Under the pieces are notes generated by a model. That model was not told the DNA's origin. It made no database searches and was given only the letters and a program-made list of their open reading frames with translations. Shown one piece after another: positions 9,354 through 16,726 of a stretch of 39,693 bases of DNA. Within the stretch, counting starts at the first letter, position 1; the number at the start of each line of letters is the position of its first letter. This DNA is from a virus: IMG/VR virus record IMGVR_UViG_3300034071_000175, positions 1 to 39,693 of that record; one strand, written 5' to 3'. The position numbers and the translations under genes are program-made.

Positions 9354-11093
9354 TTACCTCCGTATAGCAGTTCTTGCGCTAGCGCTTGCTTCTCCTCCAG
9401 CGCTTAGGCTGGATAATAATGTTTGTAATGAAGGTGGTTGGGAAGCGCCTCCCACTGGCGCAGCGGGAGCAGGGGACATTTGCTCAACCTGTGGTGCGCC
9501 AGCAGGAGGTAATTCTGGAGCGAAGACTTCTTCGACAGCATCTTCAATCGGCACACCTTTCTGGCGTGATTTAATTACATCAGCAATTTTCTTAATGATT
9601 GTAGATGGGTCTGCGCCTTGGACAGCCATCTGTGGTATAGCCTGTGTGTAAGCCTGCAATGATTGCACTAATGACTTACGCATATTTTCTATCTCAATTT
9701 TTTCTTGTTCCTGTGTTACGTTAATACCAAATGGTAATTCACGCATAGCAAGGTCGGTAGAGATTAAACCGCCACCGAGTGCTTGCAACATAAAGATAAG
9801 ACCCTGTGCTGGGTTAAGTCCTGCCAACATTCCATAACGAACATCGGCTGAGTAATCTTTCTTAATATCTTTGCTTGGCTTGTAAGTGATTTGATATGGG
9901 CTACCAGCATCTACACCACGGATAGTCTTCTCATAATCAAAAAACTTCTCATCAACCTCAAAACAAACAGAAATAACATCACGTAGCGCTGAAGCAAAAA
10001 TGGCCTGAGCAGACTTGACCTGTGTGTCAAAGCCTCCCATAAGTGCCTGCACACCTTGTCCTGTGATGATGCTGGCATCAATGTTTCCAGTTCTTCCCTC
10101 TGGATAACGTGTCCCTAATCTTAATTCTTGCTGTAGTAAAGCCTGCTCAGTAAATGCTCCAGGTGGAATATTTAAATCAACACGGCGTACACCAGCAGGG
10201 TTAGCAGTGCGGATAACAGCATCGCCACCCATTTCAAGTTCATTGACATCTGATGGTAGAACAATTGGTGCTTGCACGGACTTCTCCGCTGCTTCCATCG
10301 CAAGTAATGCGAACCTATTACGAAGCAACTGAATACCGAGCACGTCATCAAACTGACCACGCATCTCATTATCAATAGATGGTCTCTTAGCAACAACAAC
10401 CATCATCTTGCCAAGAGGATTCTTGGCGTGGGATAGTAATAGGTTATTGCGCTCAGGAACATAAAGCACAGATTGACTTTCATCGTAATAACGAACAATC
10501 TCAATTTGTGCCGTCATATCAGACTTGTACATTTCTTTACCAAGTAAGATATTCGCATACTCAGGGAACTGTGAGGCAACTTCGCCTATAGCCATATAGT
10601 AGCGTTTTGCAAAGGCAATGCAGCGACCATAGCGGTCAAACTCTGGGTAAGCGCCCACTGGGTTTTCTATGCGGATACGCGGCAGCCCTGCTTCTTCGTC
10701 TAGTTCAACTATGAACGGAACGAAACCAAATGTTATGTATACATCGGCTCCTGTATACATCTGGACTTGCAAGTCCGAGTTAGCAAAATAATTAGTAGCA
10801 ATACGAGTGCGGGTGTCAGCAAACTTACGAGCGCGGTCATTAGCCTGATTCGCTGCCGAACAGTTGACTGATGGTAAAGGCGCCATAACCTCGGAAAGGT
10901 CTCGCGCAACAATATCAATAAAATTTGCAACGACATTGGCATCTACACCTTCAGGAAAAAAATCTGGATATACAGTTGCAATCTGACCCTTACGAACAGC
11001 AAGAACATCTTGTTGGCGCGAATCGCGCTCTGCAGCACGTTGACGTAAATTTTCAACACGTGCCGAGATTTGCTCAATTGATAACATTGCCAT
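9354..11093 (-). CDS. Portal protein
   Basis: The predicted product is 579 aa and forms the dodecameric head vertex through which DNA is packaged and ejected. Support comes from its size, its position two genes downstream of the large terminase, and its composition. It has a helical N-terminus (ISARVENLRQRAAERDSRQQ), a mixed alpha/beta core with an aromatic region around FGFVPFIVELDEEAGLP, a long helical stem-like segment near residues 300-400, and a Pro/Ala/Gln-rich tail. An ATG two codons further in (11087) has better spacing to AAGG and may be the real start. The family assignment rests on overall pattern and synteny rather than on one diagnostic motif. Confidence 0.75.
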   Translation of the reverse strand: MAMLSIEQISARVENLRQRAAERDSRQQDVLAVRKGQIATVYPDFFPEGVDANVVANFIDIVARDLSEVMAPLPSVNCSAANQANDRARKFADTRTRIATNYFANSDLQVQMYTGADVYITFGFVPFIVELDEEAGLPRIRIENPVGAYPEFDRYGRCIAFAKRYYMAIGEVASQFPEYANILLGKEMYKSDMTAQIEIVRYYDESQSVLYVPERNNLLLSHAKNPLGKMMVVVAKRPSIDNEMRGQFDDVLGIQLLRNRFALLAMEAAEKSVQAPIVLPSDVNELEMGGDAVIRTANPAGVRRVDLNIPPGAFTEQALLQQELRLGTRYPEGRTGNIDASIITGQGVQALMGGFDTQVKSAQAIFASALRDVISVCFEVDEKFFDYEKTIRGVDAGSPYQITYKPSKDIKKDYSADVRYGMLAGLNPAQGLIFMLQALGGGLISTDLAMRELPFGINVTQEQEKIEIENMRKSLVQSLQAYTQAIPQMAVQGADPSTIIKKIADVIKSRQKGVPIEDAVEEVFAPELPPAGAPQVEQMSPAPAAPVGGASQPPSLQTLLSSLSAGGEASASARTAIRR

Positions 11094-11095
11094 CC

Positions 11096-12055
11096 TTAGT
11101 TCATAGTTTCAGATTGTATTTGTTGTCGTTGTATTTCTGCTTCTTGTATTAATTGTCTCCATAGCAAAGCAGCATCTAATACTAAACCTACAGCACCAAA
11201 TGCAGCCATTCCTTTGCCACCAACTATAGGTGGTTTAGGTGTAGAAGTTGGTTTTTTTGTTTTTGGTTTTTTACCAACAGTTTCTTCAAAAGCCTTCATT
11301 CCTTCAAGTGCACGGCGGTCTGCTTCACTTTGTGTTACTGACTGCGCTAAAGGATTTACTTCTCCAGTAGTAACGTCACGCAGCATTACTGCTTCTCTAA
11401 TAGCAGCATCTCTATCTAGTAAAGCATCTCTTGCTGCTTGAGCAGCACGGTCAATAATTTTTTGTTCATCTCTAGTTATTCCACCTGCTTTAGGTGAATT
11501 AGGGTCACTTACATAAGTAGTGGTTTTTTCTCCACGTTCAACAATTAATGCATCCCTTAAAGATTCTTGAATTGTTTCTAACTCTGTTCTTCTTCTAGCA
11601 CGTTCCATTGCAATTTCAATAGCCATCGGCAAAGATTTTGCTAATGATGGCTTAGAACCAGGTGGTCTAGTCATACCGCCAATAGTTCCACCACGAACGC
11701 CTTTTGCAATTTCTAAACGTTCTTGAGTTTTTTTAGAACCTTTTGCGCCAGTAGGTTTTACTTTTTTTTCTTCAATTGTTTCTAAATCAACAGGTTCTGC
11801 TGGCATATCCAAAGGTCTATCCACACCAGTTTTGTAAAACTTAAATAAATCACGAGCAGGGTCGCTCTTTGTAAATACTTCACCAGTAGGGCCTGTGGGA
11901 GTAGCACCTGGAATAGAAGAAGTAACTAAAGGTGGTCCGCCTTGAATACCGCCAGGAACTAATGGTCGTGGCTGAGCAACATTTCCACCAGGAGCCTTAG
12001 GTAATTCCTTAATGACTTCTTTTAAATCTTTATTTAATGGATTCTTTTTTGCCAT
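11096..12055 (-). CDS. Pro/Lys-rich late protein, 319 aa
   Basis: No family is recognised. AGGA lies four bases before the ATG. Residues 1-130 are Pro/Gly/Lys-rich and probably disordered. Residues about 140-265 form charged helices rich in Arg, Glu and Ala (MERARRRTELETIQ, AAQAARDALLDRD) of coiled-coil character. A short hydrophobic stretch near the C-terminus (GMAAFGAVGLVLDAALLW) could be one membrane or buried helix. It lies between terminase and portal, where scaffold, packaging or head-maturation accessory genes are common. No protease motif is evident. Confidence 0.65.
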   Translation of the reverse strand: MAKKNPLNKDLKEVIKELPKAPGGNVAQPRPLVPGGIQGGPPLVTSSIPGATPTGPTGEVFTKSDPARDLFKFYKTGVDRPLDMPAEPVDLETIEEKKVKPTGAKGSKKTQERLEIAKGVRGGTIGGMTRPPGSKPSLAKSLPMAIEIAMERARRRTELETIQESLRDALIVERGEKTTTYVSDPNSPKAGGITRDEQKIIDRAAQAARDALLDRDAAIREAVMLRDVTTGEVNPLAQSVTQSEADRRALEGMKAFEETVGKKPKTKKPTSTPKPPIVGGKGMAAFGAVGLVLDAALLWRQLIQEAEIQRQQIQSETMN

Positions 12056-12061
12056 TTAATC

Positions 12062-13909
12062 CTACCCGTATGTTTGTTGCCATTGCTCGGCAATCATTTC
12101 ATCTAGATTAACACTATAACGTTTTTGTGACTGTGCTCTTGTAGCCCAACGATTATGGGCATACCTTTGCACTACAGAGTTTTGTTGCATAAACTCACGA
12201 CATCTAAGAACACCAAACCACATAGCCATCACGCAGTCAGTCTTACCTCTAGTCTCAGGCTTCCAAGTAAGTAGTTGTTGTACTAAAGCCTTAAGTCCCT
12301 CAGAACCTTCAGTAGAAGGGAGTTCGATAATACTGTTCTTTTGGTGTTTACCATTGGCGACAGTTCCGAAGAGTGTTGACATAGATGCGACACCAAAGTT
12401 TGTGTCCCATTTGTTTTTTCCAGTGAAGTGAGCATTGAGGCGAACGCCATAAGTTGCCAGCCATTGCTGTAAATCTGTATCGAGGGCGTAGGCTTTTTGG
12501 TGGGCGTTGATTTCAACTCTGAGTTCTTGCGGTTTGTATTTCTGGACAAAGTCTTCTATTGCCTGCCTAATCTTCTGTGGGTTTGGTTCTGACATATTAT
12601 GGCAGTCCAGTATGTAAATCTTTCCATCCATCCTGTTGTAAGTCATAGCCACAAAAGCAGCGTGCCCAGCACCCATAGCAGGGTCAAAGCCAACTACGGT
12701 ATAACCTTCAACTTGCGTTGGATGTCCAGCAGCGCCAGGTCTTAACAGACCTCTCTTACGCATACCATTAACAGAACCCTGAACCAACTCAGGTGGGAAA
12801 ATAGAATCTTCAGTTATATCTTCTTGCTGATATACAAGAGCCCACGTAGACGGAGTAACTTCGCCTCTGCGCCGTGCAAGGGTCGGACCATCCCACTTAG
12901 GATATAGTCCCTCCTCATCTGGGGTGTCCGCATCGCCATCCCAGGCAACATCCGATTTAGGCCAGAGCGTGGTCCAGTCTTTCGGCTTATCAGCATACTG
13001 TAAAACAGCAGGCATACCCATATACGTAAATGGGCTTTTGCCGCTTGACCAATGCTTCGGGTCACGGAGTTCTTTATAAAAGTCATTTGCCGCAATTCGG
13101 GTCCCTACTACCAGCAACTTACCGTTCTTACCCAAACGGGTAATAACTTCTTTTTGTAGCCAGTTAATCTGCTTTTCGTGTTCGTGGGCATTGGCTGTAG
13201 TTATACAGTCATCAAGAATAATCAGGTCAGCACGGGCACCATAGATTTGACCCCCCATACCGAGTGCCTGAATAGTCGGGTCTTTTTCAGATGAATCACG
13301 AGCATCGTTACCCAGATAGACGGTATCAACACGCCAGGTATCAGAGTCTTCTTTCCATCCCCCTTCTGGTCCAAAAGTTGTTTGCAACTTCAACCAGCGC
13401 GGGTGGCTTAACCTTTGCTTTATCGCGTACACGAATTCCCGTGCTTTGACTAACGTCTTAGAAACTACGATGATTCTAACATTGGGGTTTAGCGCGATGC
13501 GGTAGGTAGAGTAATTCACCGTAATCACGGTGGACTTAGCGTGCTCAGGTGGCACGTTTACAAGGAGGCGATGTTTATCGCCAGGCTCGTAAATCATATT
13601 AGGGTGGAGCCAACTAGGGTCTTTACCCTCTAGTAGGTCAATCCAGTCCTGATGGTGTGGGAACACCCTTTGGTCAAGAAACATCTCAGAGAACTGTGGG
13701 AAGGATACATCCTCACGGGCTACCCCTAGCGCTTTTAGGGAGTTCTCTTTAGCGCTTTCTTTGGCGTCAGCCAAATCCTGAGCAAACTTCTTATCCCTAG
13801 ATATCCAGATACGGACAGTGTCTGGCTTTTTGCCCAACTGTTCCATAGCCCTATGTACAGGCATACCCTCAGATACAAGGGCTAAGACTTTAGCCTTGGC
13901 CTCTGCCAT
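12062..13909 (-). CDS. terL: Terminase large subunit with N-terminal HTH-like segment
   Basis: This is the DNA-packaging motor: ATPase plus headful or cleavage nuclease. With the ATG at 13909 (AGGA eight bases upstream) the product is 615 aa. Residues 1-50 form a helix-turn-helix-like segment (LVSEGMPVHRAMEQLGKKPDTV). The Walker A variant PPEHAKST lies near 120-127 and Walker B LIILDD near 229-234. The RNase H-like nuclease has Asp in VGFDPAMG (about 409), Glu in RVEINAH (about 466) and Asp in KTDCVMAM (about 558). The frame stays open to 14080, but that extension translates hairpin and repeat sequence and is probably leader. A GTG at 13948 is the other plausible start. No separate small terminase is visible. 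Confidence 0.93.
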   Translation of the reverse strand: MAEAKAKVLALVSEGMPVHRAMEQLGKKPDTVRIWISRDKKFAQDLADAKESAKENSLKALGVAREDVSFPQFSEMFLDQRVFPHHQDWIDLLEGKDPSWLHPNMIYEPGDKHRLLVNVPPEHAKSTVITVNYSTYRIALNPNVRIIVVSKTLVKAREFVYAIKQRLSHPRWLKLQTTFGPEGGWKEDSDTWRVDTVYLGNDARDSSEKDPTIQALGMGGQIYGARADLIILDDCITTANAHEHEKQINWLQKEVITRLGKNGKLLVVGTRIAANDFYKELRDPKHWSSGKSPFTYMGMPAVLQYADKPKDWTTLWPKSDVAWDGDADTPDEEGLYPKWDGPTLARRRGEVTPSTWALVYQQEDITEDSIFPPELVQGSVNGMRKRGLLRPGAAGHPTQVEGYTVVGFDPAMGAGHAAFVAMTYNRMDGKIYILDCHNMSEPNPQKIRQAIEDFVQKYKPQELRVEINAHQKAYALDTDLQQWLATYGVRLNAHFTGKNKWDTNFGVASMSTLFGTVANGKHQKNSIIELPSTEGSEGLKALVQQLLTWKPETRGKTDCVMAMWFGVLRCREFMQQNSVVQRYAHNRWATRAQSQKRYSVNLDEMIAEQWQQTYG

Positions 13910-14013
13910 AGCCTTTGTCCTAGGGTTATTACTAGTCTGAAAAGTCACAGTATTGTCCCATCTGCAATAGTCTATACAGGCTGTCAGATACAGATAGAGA
14001 TACAGTCTGTAAC

Positions 14014-14057
14014 GCAAGCCCTCAAGGCTTGCTACTACCAGTGGGCACTTTGTGCCC
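14014..14057 (-). promoter_or_regulatory. Two hairpins and shared motif in terminase leader
   Basis: Hairpin one is GCAAGCC-CTCAA-GGCTTGC (14014-14032), a perfect 7-bp stem. Hairpin two is GGGCAC-TTT-GTGCCC (14043-14057), a perfect 6-bp stem. Between and within them the minus strand reads ACTGGTAGTAGCAAG, resembling ACTGGTAGCAAG upstream of the scaffold gene. Neither is followed by a U-run on either strand, so processing or translational control is more likely than termination. Confidence 0.5.
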
Positions 14058-14099
14058 CTATATAGTATTAACCCGTTCAAACAGCCATTCCGAACGGTT

Positions 14100-14117
14100 T
14101 ATAACAAAATTGTTATA
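14100..14117. promoter_or_regulatory. Perfect 18-bp palindrome, operator candidate
   Basis: TATAACAA-AA-TTGTTATA has 8-bp arms and a 2-bp spacer, the usual form of a dimeric repressor site. On the minus strand it overlaps the -10-like TATAAC of the candidate late promoter. No classical repressor gene is recognised in the genome, so the binding protein, if any, could be a host protein or one of the small early proteins. Confidence 0.45.
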
Positions 14118-14141
14118 CAGATAACAGTCTAATCAGGACAA
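14112..14141 (-). promoter_or_regulatory. Candidate late promoter toward terminase
   Basis: On the minus strand TTGTCC (14141-14136) is followed after 18 bases by TATAAC (14117-14112). This resembles a sigma-70-type promoter with a slightly long spacer, about 200 bases upstream of the terminase start. The -10 element lies inside the 18-bp palindrome. It was found by eye only. Confidence 0.3.
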
Positions 14142-14389
14142 AATAGGACAGAACAGGGCACAGGCTCTGTACGGAAAAATCTTTTGTAGAGTAACAATAC
14201 TTAAGTCTGCGCCGATTTAATCAGTCTGGGGTCTGAACTATACAGAACAGAACAAGACAAGTAGGCAGGCTGTCCTGTACCAGCAGGTGCCTGGCAGGAT
14301 ACTACCTCTGGCTCAGTCAGGTGCGCTGACCTCGCCCTATAAATACATCTGTCGCTGGCTGATTAATAACGGAATCGCTGGCTGTAAGT

Positions 14390-14436
14390 ATCAGGGGCAT
14401 CAAGTCAGGAAAAGCATCTGACTTGACACCCCTGAT
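14390..14436 (+). promoter_or_regulatory. Long imperfect hairpin before the early genes
   Basis: The arms 14390-14408 and 14418-14436 are complementary over 19 positions with one two-base internal mismatch. The loop is about 9 bases (GAAAAGCAT). The distal arm contains TTGACA, a perfect -35 hexamer. The arrangement could be an operator covering the early promoter, or a structured leader on transcripts coming from further upstream. No U-run follows, which argues against a simple terminator. Confidence 0.6.
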
Positions 14437-14453
14437 TATGAGGGAAGTATATA
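14423..14453 (+). promoter_or_regulatory. Candidate early promoter
   Basis: TTGACA at 14423-14428 is followed by TATATA at 14448-14453 with a 19-base spacer. The gene start is 30 bases further on. The consensus -35 is strong but the spacer is long. The -35 lies within the hairpin arm, so binding of a regulator or DNA cruciform formation could affect it. Confidence 0.4.
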
Positions 14454-14483
14454 TAAGAGATACTTATATATGGAAAGGTAGTT

Positions 14484-14744
14484 ATGAAAGTATATAAAGT
14501 TGGTAAGGCTCCTGCCGATGCTACCTATATCGGTAGAGGCAGTAAGTATGGTAATCCGTTCATCATCGGTGCTGATGGTGATAGGAATCTGGTAATCGCT
14601 AAGTTCCGCACCTATGCGGAATGGCGGTTGAGTAAAGAACCGCACTGGCTAGATGAGTTGAAAGATAAAAACCTATCCTGCTATTGCGCCCCGCTCGCTT
14701 GCCACGGGGATGTTTTGGTAAGCCTGTTAAGTAAAGGAGACTAA
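14484..14744 (+). CDS. DUF4326-family protein
   Basis: The product is 86 aa and the first early gene. It shows the pattern I associate with DUF4326: an N-terminal segment ending in GRGSKYGNPF, a central aromatic helix (FRTYAEWRL), then LSCYCAPLACHGDVL with two Cys and a His near the C-terminus. The family is common in phages and its biochemical role is not established. GGAAAGG lies before the ATG. Its position right after the candidate early promoter suggests immediate-early expression. Confidence 0.75.
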   Translation: MKVYKVGKAPADATYIGRGSKYGNPFIIGADGDRNLVIAKFRTYAEWRLSKEPHWLDELKDKNLSCYCAPLACHGDVLVSLLSKGD

Positions 14745-14746
14745 CT

Positions 14747-15232
14747 ATGTCAGAATCGCTAGGTATAGCCATAACCAATATGTGCTATCAGTGCTATAGC
14801 CTTCACGAACTCTGCCCTGACTGCCTTGACGCCAAGGATTGTCGGGATATCTATTCAGCCCATCAGATAGTTGATGAGAACTACGACTATCTGATTTCCA
14901 CCTTCAAAGGCACTGTTCTCAATCAGGTGCCTAACCATACTGTTGCTAGCGGTGGCAGTATGGCTGAGCCTAGACCGCTCTCATCACCTAGTGATGAGCC
15001 TACCGCTCACGATTGGGTTGGAGCAGTCACCAAACTGACCCGACCATACAGAACAGTTGACGGAACTATAGTTGACGAACGCTATGAGTTCCTTCCTCCT
15101 ATCAGTAATCTGATAGACAGGATTCCCAATGACCTAGAAACTTCAGTCACTGTTCTTGACTACGAGGTGGTCTGTATGTCCTGCCACCTATACCACCACA
15201 AGTCACTATCAGAATGTCCTATCTGCTACTAA
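14747..15232 (+). CDS. Protein with zinc knuckles at both ends, 161 aa
   Basis: No family is recognised. There are two treble-cysteine sites: CYQCYSLHELCPDC near residues 13-26 (C-x2-C-x6-C-x2-C) and CMSCHLYHHKSLSECPIC at the very C-terminus (C-x2-C-x10-C-x2-C). The middle, about 30-140, is Pro/Ser/Asp-rich and lacks a clear fold signature. A ribosome-binding site AAAGGAGA precedes the ATG two bases after the previous stop. Paired zinc ribbons suggest nucleic-acid or protein binding, possibly host takeover. That is inference. Confidence 0.7.
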   Translation: MSESLGIAITNMCYQCYSLHELCPDCLDAKDCRDIYSAHQIVDENYDYLISTFKGTVLNQVPNHTVASGGSMAEPRPLSSPSDEPTAHDWVGAVTKLTRPYRTVDGTIVDERYEFLPPISNLIDRIPNDLETSVTVLDYEVVCMSCHLYHHKSLSECPICY

Positions 15233-15245
15233 GTCCAAACGGCGA

Positions 15246-15268
15246 GCCCTGTCGCAAGCGACAGGGGC
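15246..15268 (+). promoter_or_regulatory. Stem-loop between early genes 2 and 3
   Basis: GCCCTGTCGC pairs with GCGACAGGGGC around a very short AA loop, with one bulged G. The helix is GC-rich and lies between a stop codon and the AAGGAG site of the next gene. No U-run follows, so an RNA-processing or translation-modulating role is more likely than termination. Confidence 0.5.
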
Positions 15269-15297
15269 TTCGCCCACAAATAACTAAGGAGAATAAA

Positions 15298-15615
15298 ATG
15301 GAGTACGCAAACAAGTTCAGTTTCAACAATGCACTGCTTAAGTCAATCAATGACCGTGGCAATTTCCTCACAGGTCAAGTTCAGTCACGCCAGACCGAGC
15401 GCACACCTGATGGCAATATCCGTTCACGCTTTATCGCATCACGCCAAGTAACCATCTATGACCCAGCACTTGTAACACTACTACGCCAAGCCATCACTGA
15501 GACACCAGAAGTCCCAGTCAATTGCTCAGGCTATATGACCACCACAGTCCGTGAGGACAAAGGACAGACGAGATGGTACGACAACCAAATCGTCACAGAG
15601 TTAGAACTAATCTAA
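15298..15615 (+). CDS. Hypothetical early protein, 105 aa
   Basis: No family is recognised. The start MEYANKF is chosen because AAGGAG lies seven bases upstream. The frame is open 28 codons further, but that stretch encodes the hairpin and has no ribosome-binding site. The product is beta-rich, with polar and basic residues (GQVQSRQTERTPDGN, RSRFIASRQVTIYDP). This is compatible with a small OB-like or other nucleic-acid-binding fold, though there is no diagnostic motif. It is the last gene before a very strong terminator, so genes 14484-15615 form one short unit. Confidence 0.75.
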   Translation: MEYANKFSFNNALLKSINDRGNFLTGQVQSRQTERTPDGNIRSRFIASRQVTIYDPALVTLLRQAITETPEVPVNCSGYMTTTVREDKGQTRWYDNQIVTELELI

Positions 15616-15626
15616 CCATCCAAACA

Positions 15627-15659
15627 ACAGAGCAGAGGCTTCGGTCTCTGCTCTGTTTT
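15627..15659 (+). terminator. Rho-independent terminator with UUCG tetraloop
   Basis: ACAGAGCAGAG pairs perfectly with CTCTGCTCTGT over 11 bp. The stem extends by a G-U and a C-G pair and is closed by the exceptionally stable C(UUCG)G loop. Four U residues follow. It closes the first early transcription unit 12 bases after the stop. The following 64 bases to the next gene show no clear promoter beyond an AT-rich TTTTATATAGG just before the ribosome-binding site. Confidence 0.85.
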
Positions 15660-15723
15660 GGCGGAGCCCAAGGTTCCCAACACAGACCAATGCGAGTCAA
15701 TCTAATTTTATATAGGAGACAGT

Positions 15724-15876
15724 ATGTATCTAGATAATATGACAACACTGGCAATCATCATAGCGCTGGTATCTACAATGACTATGACAGGTATTGCTAT
15801 ATACAAAGCCCATCAATGGGAGCAGGCATACCACGATATATACAGAGTATTAAAAATGGAAAGGGCAAACAGATAA
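15724..15876 (+). CDS. Small single-span membrane protein, 50 aa
   Basis: Direct translation from ATG 15724 gives a 50-aa protein. A hydrophobic segment at residues about 7-27 (TTLAIIIALVSTMTMTGIAI) is followed by a polar, basic tail (YKAHQWEQAY, RVLKMERANR). GGAGACAGT precedes the start, the leader found before many early genes. The stop overlaps the next start in TAATG. It is probably an inner-membrane peptide with a cytoplasmic C-terminus and unknown role. Confidence 0.75.
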   Translation: MYLDNMTTLAIIIALVSTMTMTGIAIYKAHQWEQAYHDIYRVLKMERANR

Positions 15877-16097
15877 TGATGACCGTATATGCTACACGGC
15901 GCTGCGCTGTATGCCATAAGACAGGAACTATTATGGTAGATGAACAGGAATTGCTACACTATCTGCGTGGCAATTATGTTCAGGATTCTTTCAAGACTAT
16001 GGCAGCACCACTGCGTGAACAGGTAATAACTGGCACGCATCCTGAATGCTGGCAACAAATGTTCGGACAAGAACTAGAGGAGACTATCAATGACTAA
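15876..16097 (+). CDS. Small Cys/His-containing early protein, 73 aa
   Basis: No named family is known to me, though small proteins of this look are frequent in actinophages. The start is set at the TAATG junction with the 50-aa gene, where a second ATG follows immediately. Residues near the N-terminus, RRCAVCHKTG, and a later HPECW give a possible C-x2-C plus H-x2-C zinc site separated by a helix (LLHYLRGNYVQ). The last residues overlap the next gene by 8 bases. Confidence 0.7.
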   Translation: MMTVYATRRCAVCHKTGTIMVDEQELLHYLRGNYVQDSFKTMAAPLREQVITGTHPECWQQMFGQELEETIND

Positions 16098-16272
16098 CCT
16101 AGAGGCAGAATGTTTCAAGTGTGGCACCGCTATATGGGTGCCCAACTATGAGTATGTATCAGACAGGAACTTCTGTTACCCGTGCGCCAGTAGTTATATG
16201 GGACACACAAGAGGCGTCAGCCTTGAAGAACTAGATAAGTTACGCACAGATACGGAGATAGAAAATGCGTGA
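16090..16272 (+). CDS. Small zinc-ribbon protein, 60 aa
   Basis: Its CFKCGTAIWV and NFCYPC elements form a C-x2-C-x18-C-x2-C zinc ribbon in residues 9-34. An acidic helical tail follows. The ATG lies in the end of the previous gene and the last codons overlap the next one, so it is embedded in a coupled string of tiny genes. No function is known; zinc ribbons of this size often mediate contacts with RNA polymerase or nucleic acids. Confidence 0.75.
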   Translation: MTNLEAECFKCGTAIWVPNYEYVSDRNFCYPCASSYMGHTRGVSLEELDKLRTDTEIENA

Positions 16273-16429
16273 TGAAAATATACTATTGAATCTATATGAG
16301 ATAGGACAATGGTTAGATAAACTAATCCAAGAAATGCACGCTATAAACCTAATAGTAACTGACCTTATAGCAACAGTTCCAGTATCAGTAGAAGCGTGGG
16401 ACAAAGTAGGAGAAGACATATGGAAGTAG
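16265..16429 (+). CDS. Hypothetical helical protein, 54 aa
   Basis: Direct translation from ATG 16265 gives MRDENILLNL... ending EDIWK. It is amphipathic and leucine/isoleucine-rich with aromatic Trp residues, probably two helices. It overlaps the upstream gene by 8 bases and the downstream start by 10. There is no recognisable family. The coupling on both sides and absence of a competing frame support it. Confidence 0.65.
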   Translation: MRDENILLNLYEIGQWLDKLIQEMHAINLIVTDLIATVPVSVEAWDKVGEDIWK

Positions 16430-16638
16430 AACAAGGGTTGCTACCATCACAAATGAAAGCCCAAGCCATATTACTTAGAGAGTTCTATGGTTTTGGCAAG
16501 AACGAAATGGTTGTAGTTCTAAGACAGTTAGTAACAGAATGCGATGACCTTGATGCTGACTCAACGTTAATAGTCCTTAATCTAATTAGAAAAGCACAGG
16601 AGATATGCCGTAGCACAAAGGAGATACAGAGTGTATGA
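16420..16638 (+). CDS. Hypothetical helical protein, 72 aa
   Basis: The start MEVEQGL at 16420 has AGGAG eight bases upstream; an ATG eight codons earlier has none. The product is helical, with a central basic/hydrophobic part (FYGFGKNEMVVVLRQL) and an acidic DDLDADS turn. No family is recognised. Its TGA overlaps the next candidate starts at 16631 (GTG) and 16635 (ATG). Confidence 0.65.
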   Translation: MEVEQGLLPSQMKAQAILLREFYGFGKNEMVVVLRQLVTECDDLDADSTLIVLNLIRKAQEICRSTKEIQSV

Positions 16639-16726
16639 AGTTATCTATCCGCACATATCAACACCAATCACCTGGCTATACCTCATTGCAATTGGGTATT
16701 GCATATACAGATGGAGTACTAAATGA
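16631..16726 (+). CDS. 31-aa membrane peptide preceding the transglycosylase
   Basis: A GTG at 16631, seven bases after AGGAG, opens a 31-codon frame. Its centre is hydrophobic and aromatic (ITWLYLIAIGYCIYRW). The TGA overlaps the ATG of the signal-peptide lysin in ATGA, the same coupling seen elsewhere. A competing ATG at 16635 opens a longer frame that would overlap the lysin by 200 bases, so I prefer this one. It might act as a tiny holin-like or anchoring peptide for its partner; this is inference. Confidence 0.5.
   Translation: MYEVIYPHISTPITWLYLIAIGYCIYRWSTK

Larger units (their letters stand above)
13910..14483. promoter_or_regulatory. Divergent control region between early and late blocks
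   Basis: This is the only long gene-free region, about 570 bases. It separates the minus-strand terminase from the first plus-strand early gene. It contains two small hairpins near the terminase, a perfect 18-bp palindrome, AC-rich repeats of the type AGGACA/CAGAACAG around 14135-14260, and a long hairpin just before the early genes. A replication origin could also lie here, but no iteron array is clear. The elements are listed separately. Confidence 0.7.

Noticed and set aside
13910-14080. N-terminal extension of the terminase
   Set aside because: The extra residues translate two hairpins and repeat DNA, with no ribosome-binding site; the ATG at 13909 has one and begins the HTH-like segment.
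14081-14483. tRNA or other stable RNA gene
   Set aside because: I looked for cloverleaf arms and a TTCGAAT-type T-loop around the hairpins; none fit.
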